Shown here: positions 6,776 to 16,696 of the stretch, in pieces
How the letters are laid out: the number at the start of each line of letters is the position of its first letter
Position numbering within the stretch: position 1 is the first letter of the stretch
Assembly: GCA_029855985.1 (NCBI GenBank)
Contig: JAGSHR010000092.1
Coordinates: forward strand, 1-20,280
DNA from: Candidatus Njordarchaeota archaeon
GTDB lineage: Archaea; Thermoproteota; JANJXX01; Panguiarchaeales; Panguiarchaeaceae
Direction of reading: 5' to 3'
Length of the DNA stretch: 20,280 nucleotides
Position numbers and translations under genes: made by a program
Notes under the pieces: model-generated
The model's database searches: none
What the model was told of the DNA's origin: nothing
The model's input: the letters and a program-made list of their open reading frames with translations, nothing else

Positions 6776-6838
6776 ACTTAGATGATGAAATCCACCACGA
6801 CGGATAGAAACGATGAAGACCACGCCCTTCACTGAGAA
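6776..6838 (+). ncRNA. C/D-box sRNA (2'-O-methylation guide), candidate
   Basis: Box order and spacing fit an archaeal C/D sRNA: C box ATGATGA 6782-6788, a 12-base guide 6789-6800, D' box CGGA 6801-6804 (one base from CUGA), a six-base linker, C' box CGATGA 6811-6816, a second guide 6817-6831 and D box CTGA 6832-6835. A strong TATA box is placed to start transcription about six bases ahead of the C box. The predicted targets would contain TCGTGGTGGATT (D' guide) and TGAAGGGCGTGG (D guide); I could not place them in rRNA or tRNA from memory. The rest of the 390-base spacer (6634-7023) has AT-rich sequence, a GGGGA-TATTC-TCCCC hairpin at 6974-6988 and no convincing gene. Confidence 0.6.
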
Positions 6839-7023
6839 ACGCAATAAAGCTATGCTTAACAAGCTAAAAATTGAAATTTTTCAAATAAATTTACCACTCT
6901 TTAATCCTTTTTCCATAAAAGAGTATGCTTTATTCTAGAATCCCTACAGTCCCTTTTACGCCTAAGGTCCAATGGGGATATTCTCCCCTCAATAAAGCGA
7001 ATTTAGAACTTGCGCAAATTTAA

Positions 7024-8223
7024 ATGCAAGTTAGTGATACAATAAGCAAGAAACGTTTGCTTATGGGAAACAAGTTGCCTGAGAAGAAAGTCGTGATTGT
7101 TGGCGCGGGGAATATTGGGAGATTCGCTGTCTATGCTCTTCTCAAGAAGAAAGTTATAAATTCCTTCACAGTGATAGATAATGATCCAGCGAAAATAGAG
7201 TCTATTAGAGAGTTGATCGGTAAAATCGGAGATAACAAAGTTGAAGTAATCATTGGAGATGTTTTCAACGATAGGATTGCAAAAAGAAAATTATGCGACG
7301 CCGACATAGTATTGTCCTATTTACCTGGACATCTTGGTTTTAAGATTTACACTAACGCTTTAGAATGCAGGTTTGACTTGATCGATACATCTTTTATGCC
7401 CGAGGATCCACTAGAGCTCGCATCTCATACTAGGGATGCGGGGATAACAATAGTTCCTGATACGGGTGTTGCCCCTGGTTTAAGTAACATGATTGTGGGT
7501 TATTATTACAATGCACTGAGGGAACCTGACACGGTTAAAATTTATGTTGGAGGTCTTCCTGACAAACCGAAGCCCCCGTTATTTCATGAAGTTAATTGGT
7601 CACTTGTAGATTTATTTGAGGAGTATACGAGACCTGCTAGAATAATTGTTGATGGAGAAATCAAGAGCGTAGAACCCTTAACTGGTATTGAAACAGTTGA
7701 GATAAGCGGTTTCGGTTCATTGGAAGCATTTTATACCGACGGATTGAGAACACTGCTAAAAACGGTTAAACCGAGAAACATGTTTGAAAAAACCTTGAGA
7801 TACAAAGGCCACTTGGATATCGTGAGAACACTGAGAGACCTTGGTTTCCTATCTAAAACCCCCATAATTATCGAAGGCCATACGGTGACACCACTGAAAC
7901 TCACAGCCAAGATAATTAGAGATAAACTGTACAACCCTATGCTAAAGGATATACTGGTTATGAGGATTTATCTCTCCAAGGACAGTAAAACCATTGTGTA
8001 CGATGTATACGACCAATTTAACGAAAAAACAGGTTTTAGTGCAATGGCTAGGACAACCGGTTTAGCCAGTGTAGCCACGTTAAAGCTTCTGATTGAAAAG
8101 AGAATTGAGAAGGGCGTTGTCCCCCCAGAAATAATTGCTCAAAAAGAGAGCAACTTTAGAGAAGTGACTGACTTGTATGAGGAATTCGGTGTTAAAATGT
8201 CATACAGGGAGATTATCCAATAG
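7024..8223 (+). CDS. saccharopine dehydrogenase family protein, lysine-6-dehydrogenase-like
   Basis: An NAD(P)-dependent oxidoreductase with an N-terminal Rossmann fold: GAGNIG at 27-32 and an acidic residue at the end of the second strand (VIDND). The middle PDTGVAPGLSN motif (about 145-155), YVGGLP with PPL, the YT(R/D)PA segment, GSLEAFYTDG and the RYKGH stretch match bacterial L-lysine 6-dehydrogenases over most of their length, which oxidise lysine to a cyclic semialdehyde. True saccharopine or carboxynorspermidine dehydrogenases share the fold, so the substrate is inferred. ATG 7024 is taken as the start, with a TTTAGA box about 20 bases ahead suggesting a very short leader; ATG 7066 (residue 15) would begin just before the Rossmann fold and is equally possible. 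It lies 72 bases ahead of the pyr operon and may have its own regulation. Confidence 0.75.
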   Translation: MQVSDTISKKRLLMGNKLPEKKVVIVGAGNIGRFAVYALLKKKVINSFTVIDNDPAKIESIRELIGKIGDNKVEVIIGDVFNDRIAKRKLCDADIVLSYLPGHLGFKIYTNALECRFDLIDTSFMPEDPLELASHTRDAGITIVPDTGVAPGLSNMIVGYYYNALREPDTVKIYVGGLPDKPKPPLFHEVNWSLVDLFEEYTRPARIIVDGEIKSVEPLTGIETVEISGFGSLEAFYTDGLRTLLKTVKPRNMFEKTLRYKGHLDIVRTLRDLGFLSKTPIIIEGHTVTPLKLTAKIIRDKLYNPMLKDILVMRIYLSKDSKTIVYDVYDQFNEKTGFSAMARTTGLASVATLKLLIEKRIEKGVVPPEIIAQKESNFREVTDLYEEFGVKMSYREIIQ

Positions 8224-8247
8224 TTAAATAGGAATGATTGAGTTAAG

Positions 8248-9701
<1,454 letters not shown>

Positions 9702-9702
9702 G

Positions 9703-10425
9703 GTGGTTGGAGAGAGATTCAAAAAATATATTCAAAGTGCTTCAAGAGAGAAGCACTCTAGAATAGTACTGGCACTTGACCTAGTTACTTCCTACGAGGC
9801 ACCCAACATTCAACCAGTACTCGAATTATTAAACAGTGTAAAAGACCATATAGCCGCTGTTAAAATTGGTTACCCATTAGTAATGCAGTTCGGCATAAGC
9901 ATAGTGAGGAAAATCAAAAACCAAGTAGACTTACCAATCATAGGAGACTTCAAACTAGCTGATATAGGAAACACAAACAAACTAATCAGCGAACTAGCAT
10001 TTAAAAACGGTGTAGACGCTGTTATCTCACACGTATTCGTTGGGAAAGATGCCTTGGAACCAATATTTAAGGTAGCGCTAGAGAATGGCGATAAGGGAGT
10101 GATACTGATTCCAACTATGTCGCATAAAGGTGCAAACGACTTTCTAAACAAACATACAGAAGAGTTCATAGAAATAATCAACGATTTGGGAGCAACAGGT
10201 GTAATAGCTCCAGCAACAAGACCAAAGGAAATCAAAAAAATCAAAGAAAAAATAGGGGATAAACTTGTATTTACGCCGGGTGTGGGAGCTCAAGGAGGAA
10301 CCGTGAAGGAAGCCATATCAAGCGGTGCAGACTTTGTCATTGTTGGAAGAGCAATATACAATTCCAATAACCCAAGGGAATCTGCAAAACGCCTAGCAGA
10401 GGAATCGTGGAAGACAGGTGGTTAA
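9703..10425 (+). CDS. pyrF: orotidine 5'-phosphate decarboxylase
   Basis: Last step of UMP synthesis: decarboxylates OMP. Numbered from GTG 9703 (240 residues): ALDL with D26, AVKIGYP with K54, and the catalytic DFKLADIGN segment with D82, K84 and D87 (the D-x-K-x-x-D array). TPGVGAQGGT and VGRAIYN near the C-terminus are the phosphate-binding segments. The frame is also open from GTG 9694, but GGGTGA at 9692-9697 lies five bases ahead of GTG 9703, which makes the shorter form the likely one. Either way it abuts or overlaps the pyrI stop (9699-9701). Confidence 0.95.
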   Translation: MVGERFKKYIQSASREKHSRIVLALDLVTSYEAPNIQPVLELLNSVKDHIAAVKIGYPLVMQFGISIVRKIKNQVDLPIIGDFKLADIGNTNKLISELAFKNGVDAVISHVFVGKDALEPIFKVALENGDKGVILIPTMSHKGANDFLNKHTEEFIEIINDLGATGVIAPATRPKEIKKIKEKIGDKLVFTPGVGAQGGTVKEAISSGADFVIVGRAIYNSNNPRESAKRLAEESWKTGG

Positions 10426-10427
10426 GA

Positions 10428-11027
10428 ATGGATAAAACAACAATAGCCCTCGGTCTATACAATATTGGAGCAGTTAAGTTTGGCGAATTCACTTTATCAA
10501 GCGGTAAAAAGTCACCCTTCTACATTGATTTGAGGATTTTACCCAGCTTCCCAAGCGTTTTCAAACAAGTCGCAGAAGCATACATAGACCTCATCAAAAA
10601 GGAGCAGTTACAAGTATCAATGATAGCGGGGATCGCAGTAGGCGGATTACCTATAGCCACACTAGTGAGTTACATGCTTGGAAAACCCATGGTTTATGTG
10701 AGAAAACCCAAACAACACGGCACAAAGTCAATTATCGAAGGAGTAATTAGAGACAAAAGCAACATTGTTTTACTCGATGATATTGCTACAACAGGAGGTA
10801 GTCTGCTACAAGCAGCTGATAAATTGAGAGAAGCAGGAGTTAACATTAACCACGCAATTGTGTTGATCGACAGGGAGCAAGGGGCAACAGAAAGACTTAC
10901 CAATGCTGGTATAAAACTTCACGCTTACATGAACATAACAGAGCTCTTCTCGATACTAAAAAGGGAAAATAAAATTGACGATGAAACATTTGAACACGTC
11001 ATCCACTACTTAGAGAGGGGCGATTAA
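10428..11027 (+). CDS. pyrE: orotate phosphoribosyltransferase
   Basis: Joins orotate to PRPP to form OMP. Numbered from ATG 10428 (199 residues): SSGKKSPFYIDLR (24-36) is the orotate-side signature, KPKQHGTK (94-101) forms the flexible catalytic loop, and IVLLDDIATTGGS (113-125) is the PRPP-binding motif. An in-frame GTG at 10407 lies inside pyrF; ATG 10428 is chosen because AGGTGG (10416-10421) precedes it by six bases. It starts two bases after the pyrF stop, consistent with a single operon. PyrE and PyrF are separate here, not fused. Confidence 0.95.
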   Translation: MDKTTIALGLYNIGAVKFGEFTLSSGKKSPFYIDLRILPSFPSVFKQVAEAYIDLIKKEQLQVSMIAGIAVGGLPIATLVSYMLGKPMVYVRKPKQHGTKSIIEGVIRDKSNIVLLDDIATTGGSLLQAADKLREAGVNINHAIVLIDREQGATERLTNAGIKLHAYMNITELFSILKRENKIDDETFEHVIHYLERGD

Positions 11028-11031
11028 ACAA

Positions 11032-11961
11032 ATGGTAAAACCTGATTTAACCACGTTTCTCGGAAAAATAAAACTCGAGAACCCCCTCGTGCTGGCATCT
11101 GGAATACTTGGAAACACCGCAGATTTACTCGTAAGAGTAGCTAGAGCTGGAGCTGGCGCTGTAACAACAAAATCAATAGGTCCAAGGGAAAACATGGGGC
11201 ACCCAAGCCCTAACATTGTAGAAGTGAACTGCGGATACATAAACGCAATGGGGCTCCCAAACCCTGGTATCCAAAAATTTGTAGAGGAAGTTAAAAAATA
11301 CAAGTTAACATGCAGTAAACCACTAATAGGTAGCATTTACGGATCAACGGAAAAAGAATATGCGCTTGTAGCGGAAAAAATGAGTGAAGCTGGCGCTGAC
11401 ATAATAGAATTAAATGTGTCATGCCCCCACTCAAAGGAAGGCATAATAAACATAGGGTGGGACGCGAAACTCGTATCAAGAGTCGTTAAAAGCGTCAAGG
11501 ATGTAGTGAATAAACCAGTTTTCCTAAAGCTCCCGGGAAACACAAACATAAAGAGCCTAAAGGAAGTTGTAAACTCCGCAATCAAATACGGTATAGATGG
11601 ATTCACAGCGATAAACACTTTGCCCGCAATGGCTATAGATGTTGAAACAATGTTACCAATCCTAGGCAACACAGTTGGGGGACTATCAGGTCCAGCAATC
11701 AAACCCATAGGAGTAAGAATTGTTTACGAGTTAAGAAAAATAACCGATCTCCCCATAATAGGAGTAGGGGGAGTAAAAACACACATAGACGTTTTAGAAT
11801 ACGTACTAGCAGGAGCAAACGCGGTGGCAATAGGGTCTGCGCTTGTCCACGACAAAGAAATAACAATCTTCAAAGAAATCCAAAAAAACTTGGAGGAATA
11901 CCTAGCAAAGAAAAACATAAAAACCATTAGAGAACTCATAGGGCTAATCCACCGGAAGTGA
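11032..11961 (+). CDS. pyrD: dihydroorotate dehydrogenase, class 1
   Basis: FMN enzyme that oxidises dihydroorotate to orotate. The 309-residue sequence shows ENPLVLASGILGNT (16-29), TTKSIG with K47, the NAMGLPN substrate loop (71-77), NVSCPH with catalytic base C131, which places it in class 1 (class 2 uses Ser), and GVGGV and GSALV segments for FMN phosphate near the C-terminus. Class 1B enzymes usually work with the iron-sulfur/FAD subunit PyrK, which is not in this operon; it may be elsewhere, or another electron acceptor is used. A GAGAGGGG sequence ends 11 or so bases ahead of the ATG. The gene starts four bases after pyrE and converges on the minus-strand membrane protein gene 16 bases away. 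Confidence 0.94.
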   Translation: MVKPDLTTFLGKIKLENPLVLASGILGNTADLLVRVARAGAGAVTTKSIGPRENMGHPSPNIVEVNCGYINAMGLPNPGIQKFVEEVKKYKLTCSKPLIGSIYGSTEKEYALVAEKMSEAGADIIELNVSCPHSKEGIINIGWDAKLVSRVVKSVKDVVNKPVFLKLPGNTNIKSLKEVVNSAIKYGIDGFTAINTLPAMAIDVETMLPILGNTVGGLSGPAIKPIGVRIVYELRKITDLPIIGVGGVKTHIDVLEYVLAGANAVAIGSALVHDKEITIFKEIQKNLEEYLAKKNIKTIRELIGLIHRK

Positions 11962-11977
11962 AAATACATTCAATACC

Positions 11978-12769
11978 TTAAATGTAAGGGTAAGCAATGA
12001 AACAAAGATAAATAACCACAAATACCAACAGGTAAACAGCATCACGTCTCTCCAAAGGCCACCTCCTAGGTTTTATTCTAATTAAAGTCCCACTCTCATC
12101 CAAACTAAGACGCCCTACCCCATGAAACCTAGTACTCGCAATTAATTCAGTGAAAGAACTTGAAAGTCTAAAGTAACTGTCAACCATGTTTCTGTGAAAG
12201 CCCAATAGACTAAAAACGAACGTTAAAGCGCTTCCAAACATCATAAGAGAATGGAAAGTCAAGTACCAAAGAAGTGACCGCGGATTAAAACCTAGGACAA
12301 GGGAGGGTAGCATATTGATAACTGAAAGGGACATCCAAAACAATGCACCATAAAAAGCAATTTTAGAAACAGGGGGCACGCCCAAAATCAGAGCCTCAGC
12401 CCTTAAGTCAAATTGGCGAGCGCGCACAGTTAGGAAATGGACGGTTAGAGAAACTTGATAAATTGCGCTTCCCACTGCTAGGAAGCCTATGATGGAAACC
12501 ATCCTGTACATGTAAAATCCAAAAGAGTAGTAACCAGTCAAAAGGTATTTCGTGATTAGTATTATATAGTACAAGGCGATAAGAGTGCCTATAAGCAGAT
12601 TCCCTTTTAAGCTGTGGAGTTTACTGTAAAATCCTTCAAAAACTTTTTTTCTCGTTTCTTCATTTAAGTTAACATACTTTTTAATGCTTTCATCCAAGTT
12701 TTCGACTTTCTCAATGTACTTCATGAATAGGGGTAGCATTATCAATATGATTAATTGATCTCTGAGCAA
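11978..12769 (-). CDS. hypothetical multi-span membrane protein
   Basis: Not recognised. 263 residues with about five hydrophobic spans: roughly 57-77, 85-112, 134-160, 165-190 and 243-263. The N-terminal 55 residues are charged and probably cytoplasmic, with a possible weak hydrophobic segment at 6-16. A soluble loop at 191-240 carries several Arg (KPRRWPLERR before the last span), which suggests by the positive-inside rule that this loop is cytoplasmic. No catalytic or transport signature is visible. The chosen start is TTG; ATG 12739 (residue 11) is an alternative, and neither has a Shine-Dalgarno sequence. A TATATTATATAAC-like box on the minus strand at about 12793-12805 would give an almost leaderless transcript from the TTG. 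Confidence 0.65.
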   Translation of the reverse strand: MLRDQLIILIMLPLFMKYIEKVENLDESIKKYVNLNEETRKKVFEGFYSKLHSLKGNLLIGTLIALYYIILITKYLLTGYYSFGFYMYRMVSIIGFLAVGSAIYQVSLTVHFLTVRARQFDLRAEALILGVPPVSKIAFYGALFWMSLSVINMLPSLVLGFNPRSLLWYLTFHSLMMFGSALTFVFSLLGFHRNMVDSYFRLSSSFTELIASTRFHGVGRLSLDESGTLIRIKPRRWPLERRDAVYLLVFVVIYLCFIAYPYI

Positions 12770-12955
12770 GAAAACAGAAGCATTAACTATAAATGTTATA
12801 TAATATATAGATTATAGCAAGCCAACCAAAATACATAAGTTCTCCAATTATAATCGATGACGCTGAAACCGGTATCCCATACCTCGAAAGTACACCGAAG
12901 AACCTATAAAAGGGGTTATTCTCACCATCCAAATGGCATCACTGAGTTAAACGCT

Positions 12956-12981
12956 AAACTAAAAATGATTAAACTAAAAAT
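12956..12981. repeat. 11-bp direct repeat in the divergent spacer
   Basis: AAACTAAAAAT occurs at 12956-12966 and again at 12971-12981, a 15-bp period. It lies in the 379-base spacer (12770-13148) between the membrane protein gene and tldD. The spacer otherwise holds a small GGTAT-CCC-ATACC hairpin near 12870, promoter-like AT-rich boxes and no gene that I can support. Confidence 0.5.
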
Positions 12982-13072
12982 TGTTTAAGTTCCCCAATAA
13001 TGTTTAATTTATTTCATATTTAAAGAGTCAATACAGTGTGGCAAAGAGAATCCTTAACCCCAGCATAGAGTT

Positions 13073-13148
13073 CCAATTTATATGGTAGATTTCATAATGA
13101 TTAACGAAAGGAAACCGACAAAATAAATAAGTGGCGAGGTAAATAAAC
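13073..13148 (+). promoter_or_regulatory. promoter and ribosome binding site of tldD-pmbA
   Basis: A TATA-like AATTTATATGG lies at about 13075-13085. GAGGT at 13136-13140 is eight bases ahead of the TTG at 13149 and supports that start codon. Confidence 0.4.
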
Positions 13149-14576
13149 TTGAAAGATCTGATTCAAGACATTCTAGATAAAGCCCTCGAAATGGGGGCAC
13201 AATACGCTGAAATAAGAATAGAAGACAGAAAAATCAATATCTTCAAAATAAAAAACCTAAACGTGGAAAACTCAACGAGCGGAAGTGAAAAAGGAGCATA
13301 CATTCGAGTTCTAAAAAATGGGGCATGGGGGCTAGCCTCCACAACAACAATCGAAAAACAAAATCTCACAAAAACAATGGAAACAGCGCTAAAAATGGCT
13401 CAAGGAATCTCAAACCTAGTAAGAAACCCCGTTAGATTAGCCGAAGTTAAACCAGTCGAGGACAAGGTTTACCCAAAAATAGAGAAAGACCCCAGGAATT
13501 TTTCTCCAGAACAAAAAATAGAGGACTTAATGGAGTTAAGCAAGAGTATCCTAGATTTCAATGATAAAATCAACAACACCGACATTGACTACGCGGATAT
13601 CTACGACACAAGGTATTATGGGAACACAGATGGAACATACATTGAGCAAACAAAGGTTTACGTTTGGTCAAGAACAATAGCGACAGCGAAGAGCAACGGT
13701 TTAATAACATCGGCAAGATACGAAGTGGGGTCAACGAAAGGCTATGTTGTTTGGGATACGGACCCAATAAGTGAGATAGCTGAAACACTTGGAAAAAGAC
13801 TGTTAAACCAATTAAAAGCTAAAGCTCCAAAAGCGGGTGAATGGCCAGCAGTGTTGGGGCCAGAAGTCGTTGGTGTATTTACACACGAAGCGTTCGGGCA
13901 TTTAGGTGAAGCAGATTTAACATATTCTGGTGCAGTTACTTTGCAGAAACTCGGTCAAAAAATCGCGTCAGAGCATGTAACAATCGTTGATGACGGTACA
14001 GTGGAAGGAGCCTTCGGTAGCTTTGTATATGATGACGAGGGTGTAAAAACTGAGAAAACGGTTCTCGTTGAGAACGGTGTATTAGTTGGCTTAATGTATA
14101 ACAGAGAGTATGCCGCGAAGTTTGAGGACATGTTAAAATTGAATCACCCTAATCTTCTGGATAAATTTAATACGAAACCAACAGGTAATGCTAGAGCCGA
14201 GAATTTCAGGTTCCCACCCATTATTAGGATGAGGAACACTTACATTGAGCCAAGAGATTATGAGTTTGAGGAATTGTACGAGGATATAAAGTTTGGTTAT
14301 TACTTCAAAGCATTTAGGGGCGGTCAAGCGAACGTGGATGGTACTTTCCAAGTTGGTATCCAGGAGGCATATGAGATTGTAAACGGTGAGATAGGTGAAC
14401 CCATACGAAATGTGTCAATAAGCGGGAATACTCTAGAAACTTTAATGCTAGTGGAAGCCGTTGGTAGGGACTTCAAGTTGCACCCAGGTAGATGCGGTAA
14501 AGGACAGACCGCTTATGTTGGGGATGGGGGTCCCCACATTAGAGTTAAAAAGATAAAGGTTGGAGGTGAATCATGA
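13149..14576 (+). CDS. tldD: TldD-type metalloprotease subunit
   Basis: Catalytic subunit of the TldD/TldE (PmbA) protease, a zinc peptidase known to trim short unfolded peptides and modified peptide precursors inside the cell. The zinc motif HEAFGH (HExxxH) is at 246-251, and a Cys in GRCGKGQTAYVGDGG near the C-terminus fits the third metal ligand. The N-terminal half has the usual family layout (AEIRIED near 20, the VLKNGAWG segment near 54-61). The start is TTG, chosen for the GAGGT ribosome binding site. 475 residues is normal. It is followed directly by its partner; the tldD stop lies between the partner's full Shine-Dalgarno sequence and its ATG. Confidence 0.94.
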   Translation: MKDLIQDILDKALEMGAQYAEIRIEDRKINIFKIKNLNVENSTSGSEKGAYIRVLKNGAWGLASTTTIEKQNLTKTMETALKMAQGISNLVRNPVRLAEVKPVEDKVYPKIEKDPRNFSPEQKIEDLMELSKSILDFNDKINNTDIDYADIYDTRYYGNTDGTYIEQTKVYVWSRTIATAKSNGLITSARYEVGSTKGYVVWDTDPISEIAETLGKRLLNQLKAKAPKAGEWPAVLGPEVVGVFTHEAFGHLGEADLTYSGAVTLQKLGQKIASEHVTIVDDGTVEGAFGSFVYDDEGVKTEKTVLVENGVLVGLMYNREYAAKFEDMLKLNHPNLLDKFNTKPTGNARAENFRFPPIIRMRNTYIEPRDYEFEELYEDIKFGYYFKAFRGGQANVDGTFQVGIQEAYEIVNGEIGEPIRNVSISGNTLETLMLVEAVGRDFKLHPGRCGKGQTAYVGDGGPHIRVKKIKVGGES

Positions 14577-15941
14577 ATGGAGAGCGATATTCTAGAGTGG
14601 GCGGTGAATAGAGGTTTAGAACTTGGTGCGAATGAGATAGAATTGTATTATACTGATGGAAGCACGATATCACTGGGATTAATCATGGCTAGTATGCCAA
14701 ATATTTCGAAAAGCCAAGAAGAGGGAGTGGGGATAAGAGTTGTAGTAGACAAGAGGATCGGTTTTTCGTACACAACAAAACTAACAAAGGAGTCATTAGA
14801 GGAAGCAATAAAAGATGCCATATCATCAGCTAAAGCTTCTAAACCAATAGAAAAGTGGGTTTCGCTTCCTGAACCTGGGAATTATCCGAGCGTCGAAGGT
14901 GTGTTTGATGAATCACTTGTTGATTTAAGTGAATCCCACTTGATAGAGATTGTAAACGAGTTATTAGCCAAGATCTCAGAGGCAGAAAAAAGAGCTATTC
15001 CAATACAAATTGAGGCTGGAGCTGGTGCAGGCAAGAAAATAGTTATCAACAGTAATGGTGTGAACACAGAAGATAAGGGCACATTCAATTACTTAGTGTT
15101 AGTTGCAATGGGTGTCGAGGGGAACGTTAGGACACCAATGTTATTTGATTTCTCGGTTTCGAGAACAAAGGGGCTGAATATTGAAGAGACCGTTAATAGC
15201 GTAGCTGAACAAGTCAGAATAACTCTCAAATCTGCTAGTGGTGAAACAGAGAAAAGTACCGTAATATTCCACCCATATGCGTTACAGGGAATACTTGAGT
15301 ATACGCTCATAAATGCCTTGAACGGGGACAGCTTAATGAACAATAGAACACCCTTCAGGGACAAATTAAACGAAGAGGTTGCGAGTGATAGCATTACAAT
15401 AATAGATGATGGGACACTAAAAGGAGGATTCGCCACCAGCAGAAGTGACGATGAAGGCGTACCAACACAAAGAAAAACACTGATAGACAAAGGAGTGCTA
15501 AGAGGATTCTATCATAATAATTACACGGGGAAAGCCCTAGGCGAAAAATCGACAGGTAATGGAATAAGAGGTTCATCAACAGCAATGTCATCACCACCGT
15601 ACGCAACACTACCAGAGCCAAAAACAACAAATTTCATAATAGAACCTGGGGACGCCAGTCTTCAAGAAATGATAACTGAAATAAACAAAGGATATTTATT
15701 GTTGGGGGTTCAAGGCGCTCACTCAAGCAACCCTGAGAGCGGAGAGTTTAGTGTTGCGGCATCACCATTGTGGAAAATCGAAAATGGAGAAATTATTGGA
15801 TCCGTTAGAGGCGCTATGGTAAGTGGCAACATCTACAATTTGCTAAAGAATGTACTCTTTGTATCGAAAGAACAAAAAACGATTTTCAACATGTATCTCC
15901 CTTATATAGCGTTTAGAGATGTTAATATCATAACTAAATAA
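14577..15941 (+). CDS. pmbA: TldE/PmbA-type protease partner subunit
   Basis: Partner of TldD in the heterodimeric protease. It shares the TldD fold but shows no HExxxH zinc motif; the matching place reads HPYALQGILEYTL (around residue 235), as expected for the non-catalytic subunit. The C-terminal GVQGAHSSNPESGEFSVAASPLW stretch, split here as GVQGAHSSNP then SGEFSVAASPLW, and the VSGN motif are typical of PmbA. 454 residues is normal. A perfect GGAGGTGA lies at 14562-14569, seven bases ahead of ATG 14577 and inside the end of tldD, so the two subunits are translationally coupled and probably made in equal amounts. Confidence 0.92.
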   Translation: MESDILEWAVNRGLELGANEIELYYTDGSTISLGLIMASMPNISKSQEEGVGIRVVVDKRIGFSYTTKLTKESLEEAIKDAISSAKASKPIEKWVSLPEPGNYPSVEGVFDESLVDLSESHLIEIVNELLAKISEAEKRAIPIQIEAGAGAGKKIVINSNGVNTEDKGTFNYLVLVAMGVEGNVRTPMLFDFSVSRTKGLNIEETVNSVAEQVRITLKSASGETEKSTVIFHPYALQGILEYTLINALNGDSLMNNRTPFRDKLNEEVASDSITIIDDGTLKGGFATSRSDDEGVPTQRKTLIDKGVLRGFYHNNYTGKALGEKSTGNGIRGSSTAMSSPPYATLPEPKTTNFIIEPGDASLQEMITEINKGYLLLGVQGAHSSNPESGEFSVAASPLWKIENGEIIGSVRGAMVSGNIYNLLKNVLFVSKEQKTIFNMYLPYIAFRDVNIITK

Positions 15942-15949
15942 ATTACAAA

Positions 15950-16016
15950 AAATTTGTTTTATTGCGTGAATTTTCCTAATTTTTTAATATTATTGTAATT
16001 TTTCTAACAATTTTTA
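15950..16016 (+). terminator. T-tract terminator region after pmbA
   Basis: Four to five T runs (about 15954-15960, 15971-15985, 15998-16003 and 16011-16015) follow the pmbA stop with no strong hairpin, as in archaeal intrinsic termination. Confidence 0.5.
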
Positions 16017-16103
16017 TAGTTTATCGTATACTATATTAGTATGAATAAATTTATATTATGTTTTTTGTTTCGTGAGATTGTCTCCAATATATCAAGAATT
16101 AGG

Positions 16104-16117
16104 AATGTTTAAACATT
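16104..16117. promoter_or_regulatory. 14-bp palindrome overlapping a TATA box
   Basis: AATGTTTAAACATT is a perfect palindrome whose centre, TTTAAA, is spaced about 24 bases from ATG 16134. It may combine box A with an operator for a dimeric regulator. Confidence 0.5.
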
Positions 16118-16133
16118 TGTGTATATTCAAACA

Positions 16134-16520
16134 ATGATAAAAAGGAAGATGATGTTGTTGACAGAGGAAGAAGAACTATACAACGTACAATTAGCACTTG
16201 TGGAAATAGGATATAAAATCACCGAACAACTAAGAAACATGGACATAGATTCAAGTTACACATTATTAAAATTAGTTGATAGCGCGATAAGACATCGATA
16301 CAAGGACCTCTACGTGGAAAGACGAAGCGAGCCAAACTGCCTCTACTTGGGAAAAGTAAACGACAAGAAATACTATAAGTGTAAATGGGTCGTGGGAAAG
16401 ATTAAGAACATAATAGTTATCATGGAGATGGAGGTAATAAAACAAGGAGATGAAAAACTTCGAATCAACGCGGTAATGTTGTACCCCCTTCGGGAGGAAG
16501 ACACTAAGTATCTTCTATAA
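16134..16520 (+). CDS. hypothetical small protein
   Basis: Not recognised. 128 residues from ATG 16134; an in-frame GTG at 16119 and ATGs at 16149 and 16152 are alternatives. No Shine-Dalgarno sequence precedes ATG 16134, but the TATA-like centre of the palindrome at 16104-16117 is placed for a leaderless transcript. The first two thirds look helical and charged (EEEELYNVQLALVEIG near the start), followed by a probable beta-rich part: CLYLGKVNDKKYYKCKWVVGKI, then INAVMLYPLREE. Two Cys (in PNCLY and YKCKW) could bind metal or form a pair, but there is no second pair. No membrane span. The alternating hydrophobic strands could be an all-beta domain. It stands alone between pmbA and the PEPCK gene; the upstream palindrome hints at tight or autogenous regulation. 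Confidence 0.6.
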   Translation: MIKRKMMLLTEEEELYNVQLALVEIGYKITEQLRNMDIDSSYTLLKLVDSAIRHRYKDLYVERRSEPNCLYLGKVNDKKYYKCKWVVGKIKNIIVIMEMEVIKQGDEKLRINAVMLYPLREEDTKYLL

Positions 16521-16631
16521 AAAGGATTAGCTAATAAATGCCTCCACAGTATTTAACAATTTCCCTAATTCTCAAACATTGATTAAACCCTCCCATCAAT
16601 TTATTCATTAAGATGAAATTAAACAATGTTA

Positions 16632-16696
16632 ATACTTTAAATACATTAGTTTCTTTAATTCTAAGAAATACTCGAAATTCCTTGTAGGGGGTATTC
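16632..16696 (+). promoter_or_regulatory. promoter and ribosome binding site of the PEPCK gene
   Basis: ACTTTAAATACAT at about 16632-16644 is a TATA-like box; GGGGGT at about 16687-16692 is the Shine-Dalgarno candidate just ahead of ATG 16697. Confidence 0.4.

Noticed and set aside
6635..6862. A 75-codon open frame on the minus strand upstream of citrate synthase
   Set aside because: It overlaps the C/D-box sRNA and its promoter, has no ribosome binding site and shows no recognisable composition or domain.
12840..12945. C/D-box RNA or small gene in the divergent spacer
   Set aside because: ATGA and CTGA words occur, but their spacing does not give paired C/D and C'/D' boxes, and no TATA box is placed for them.
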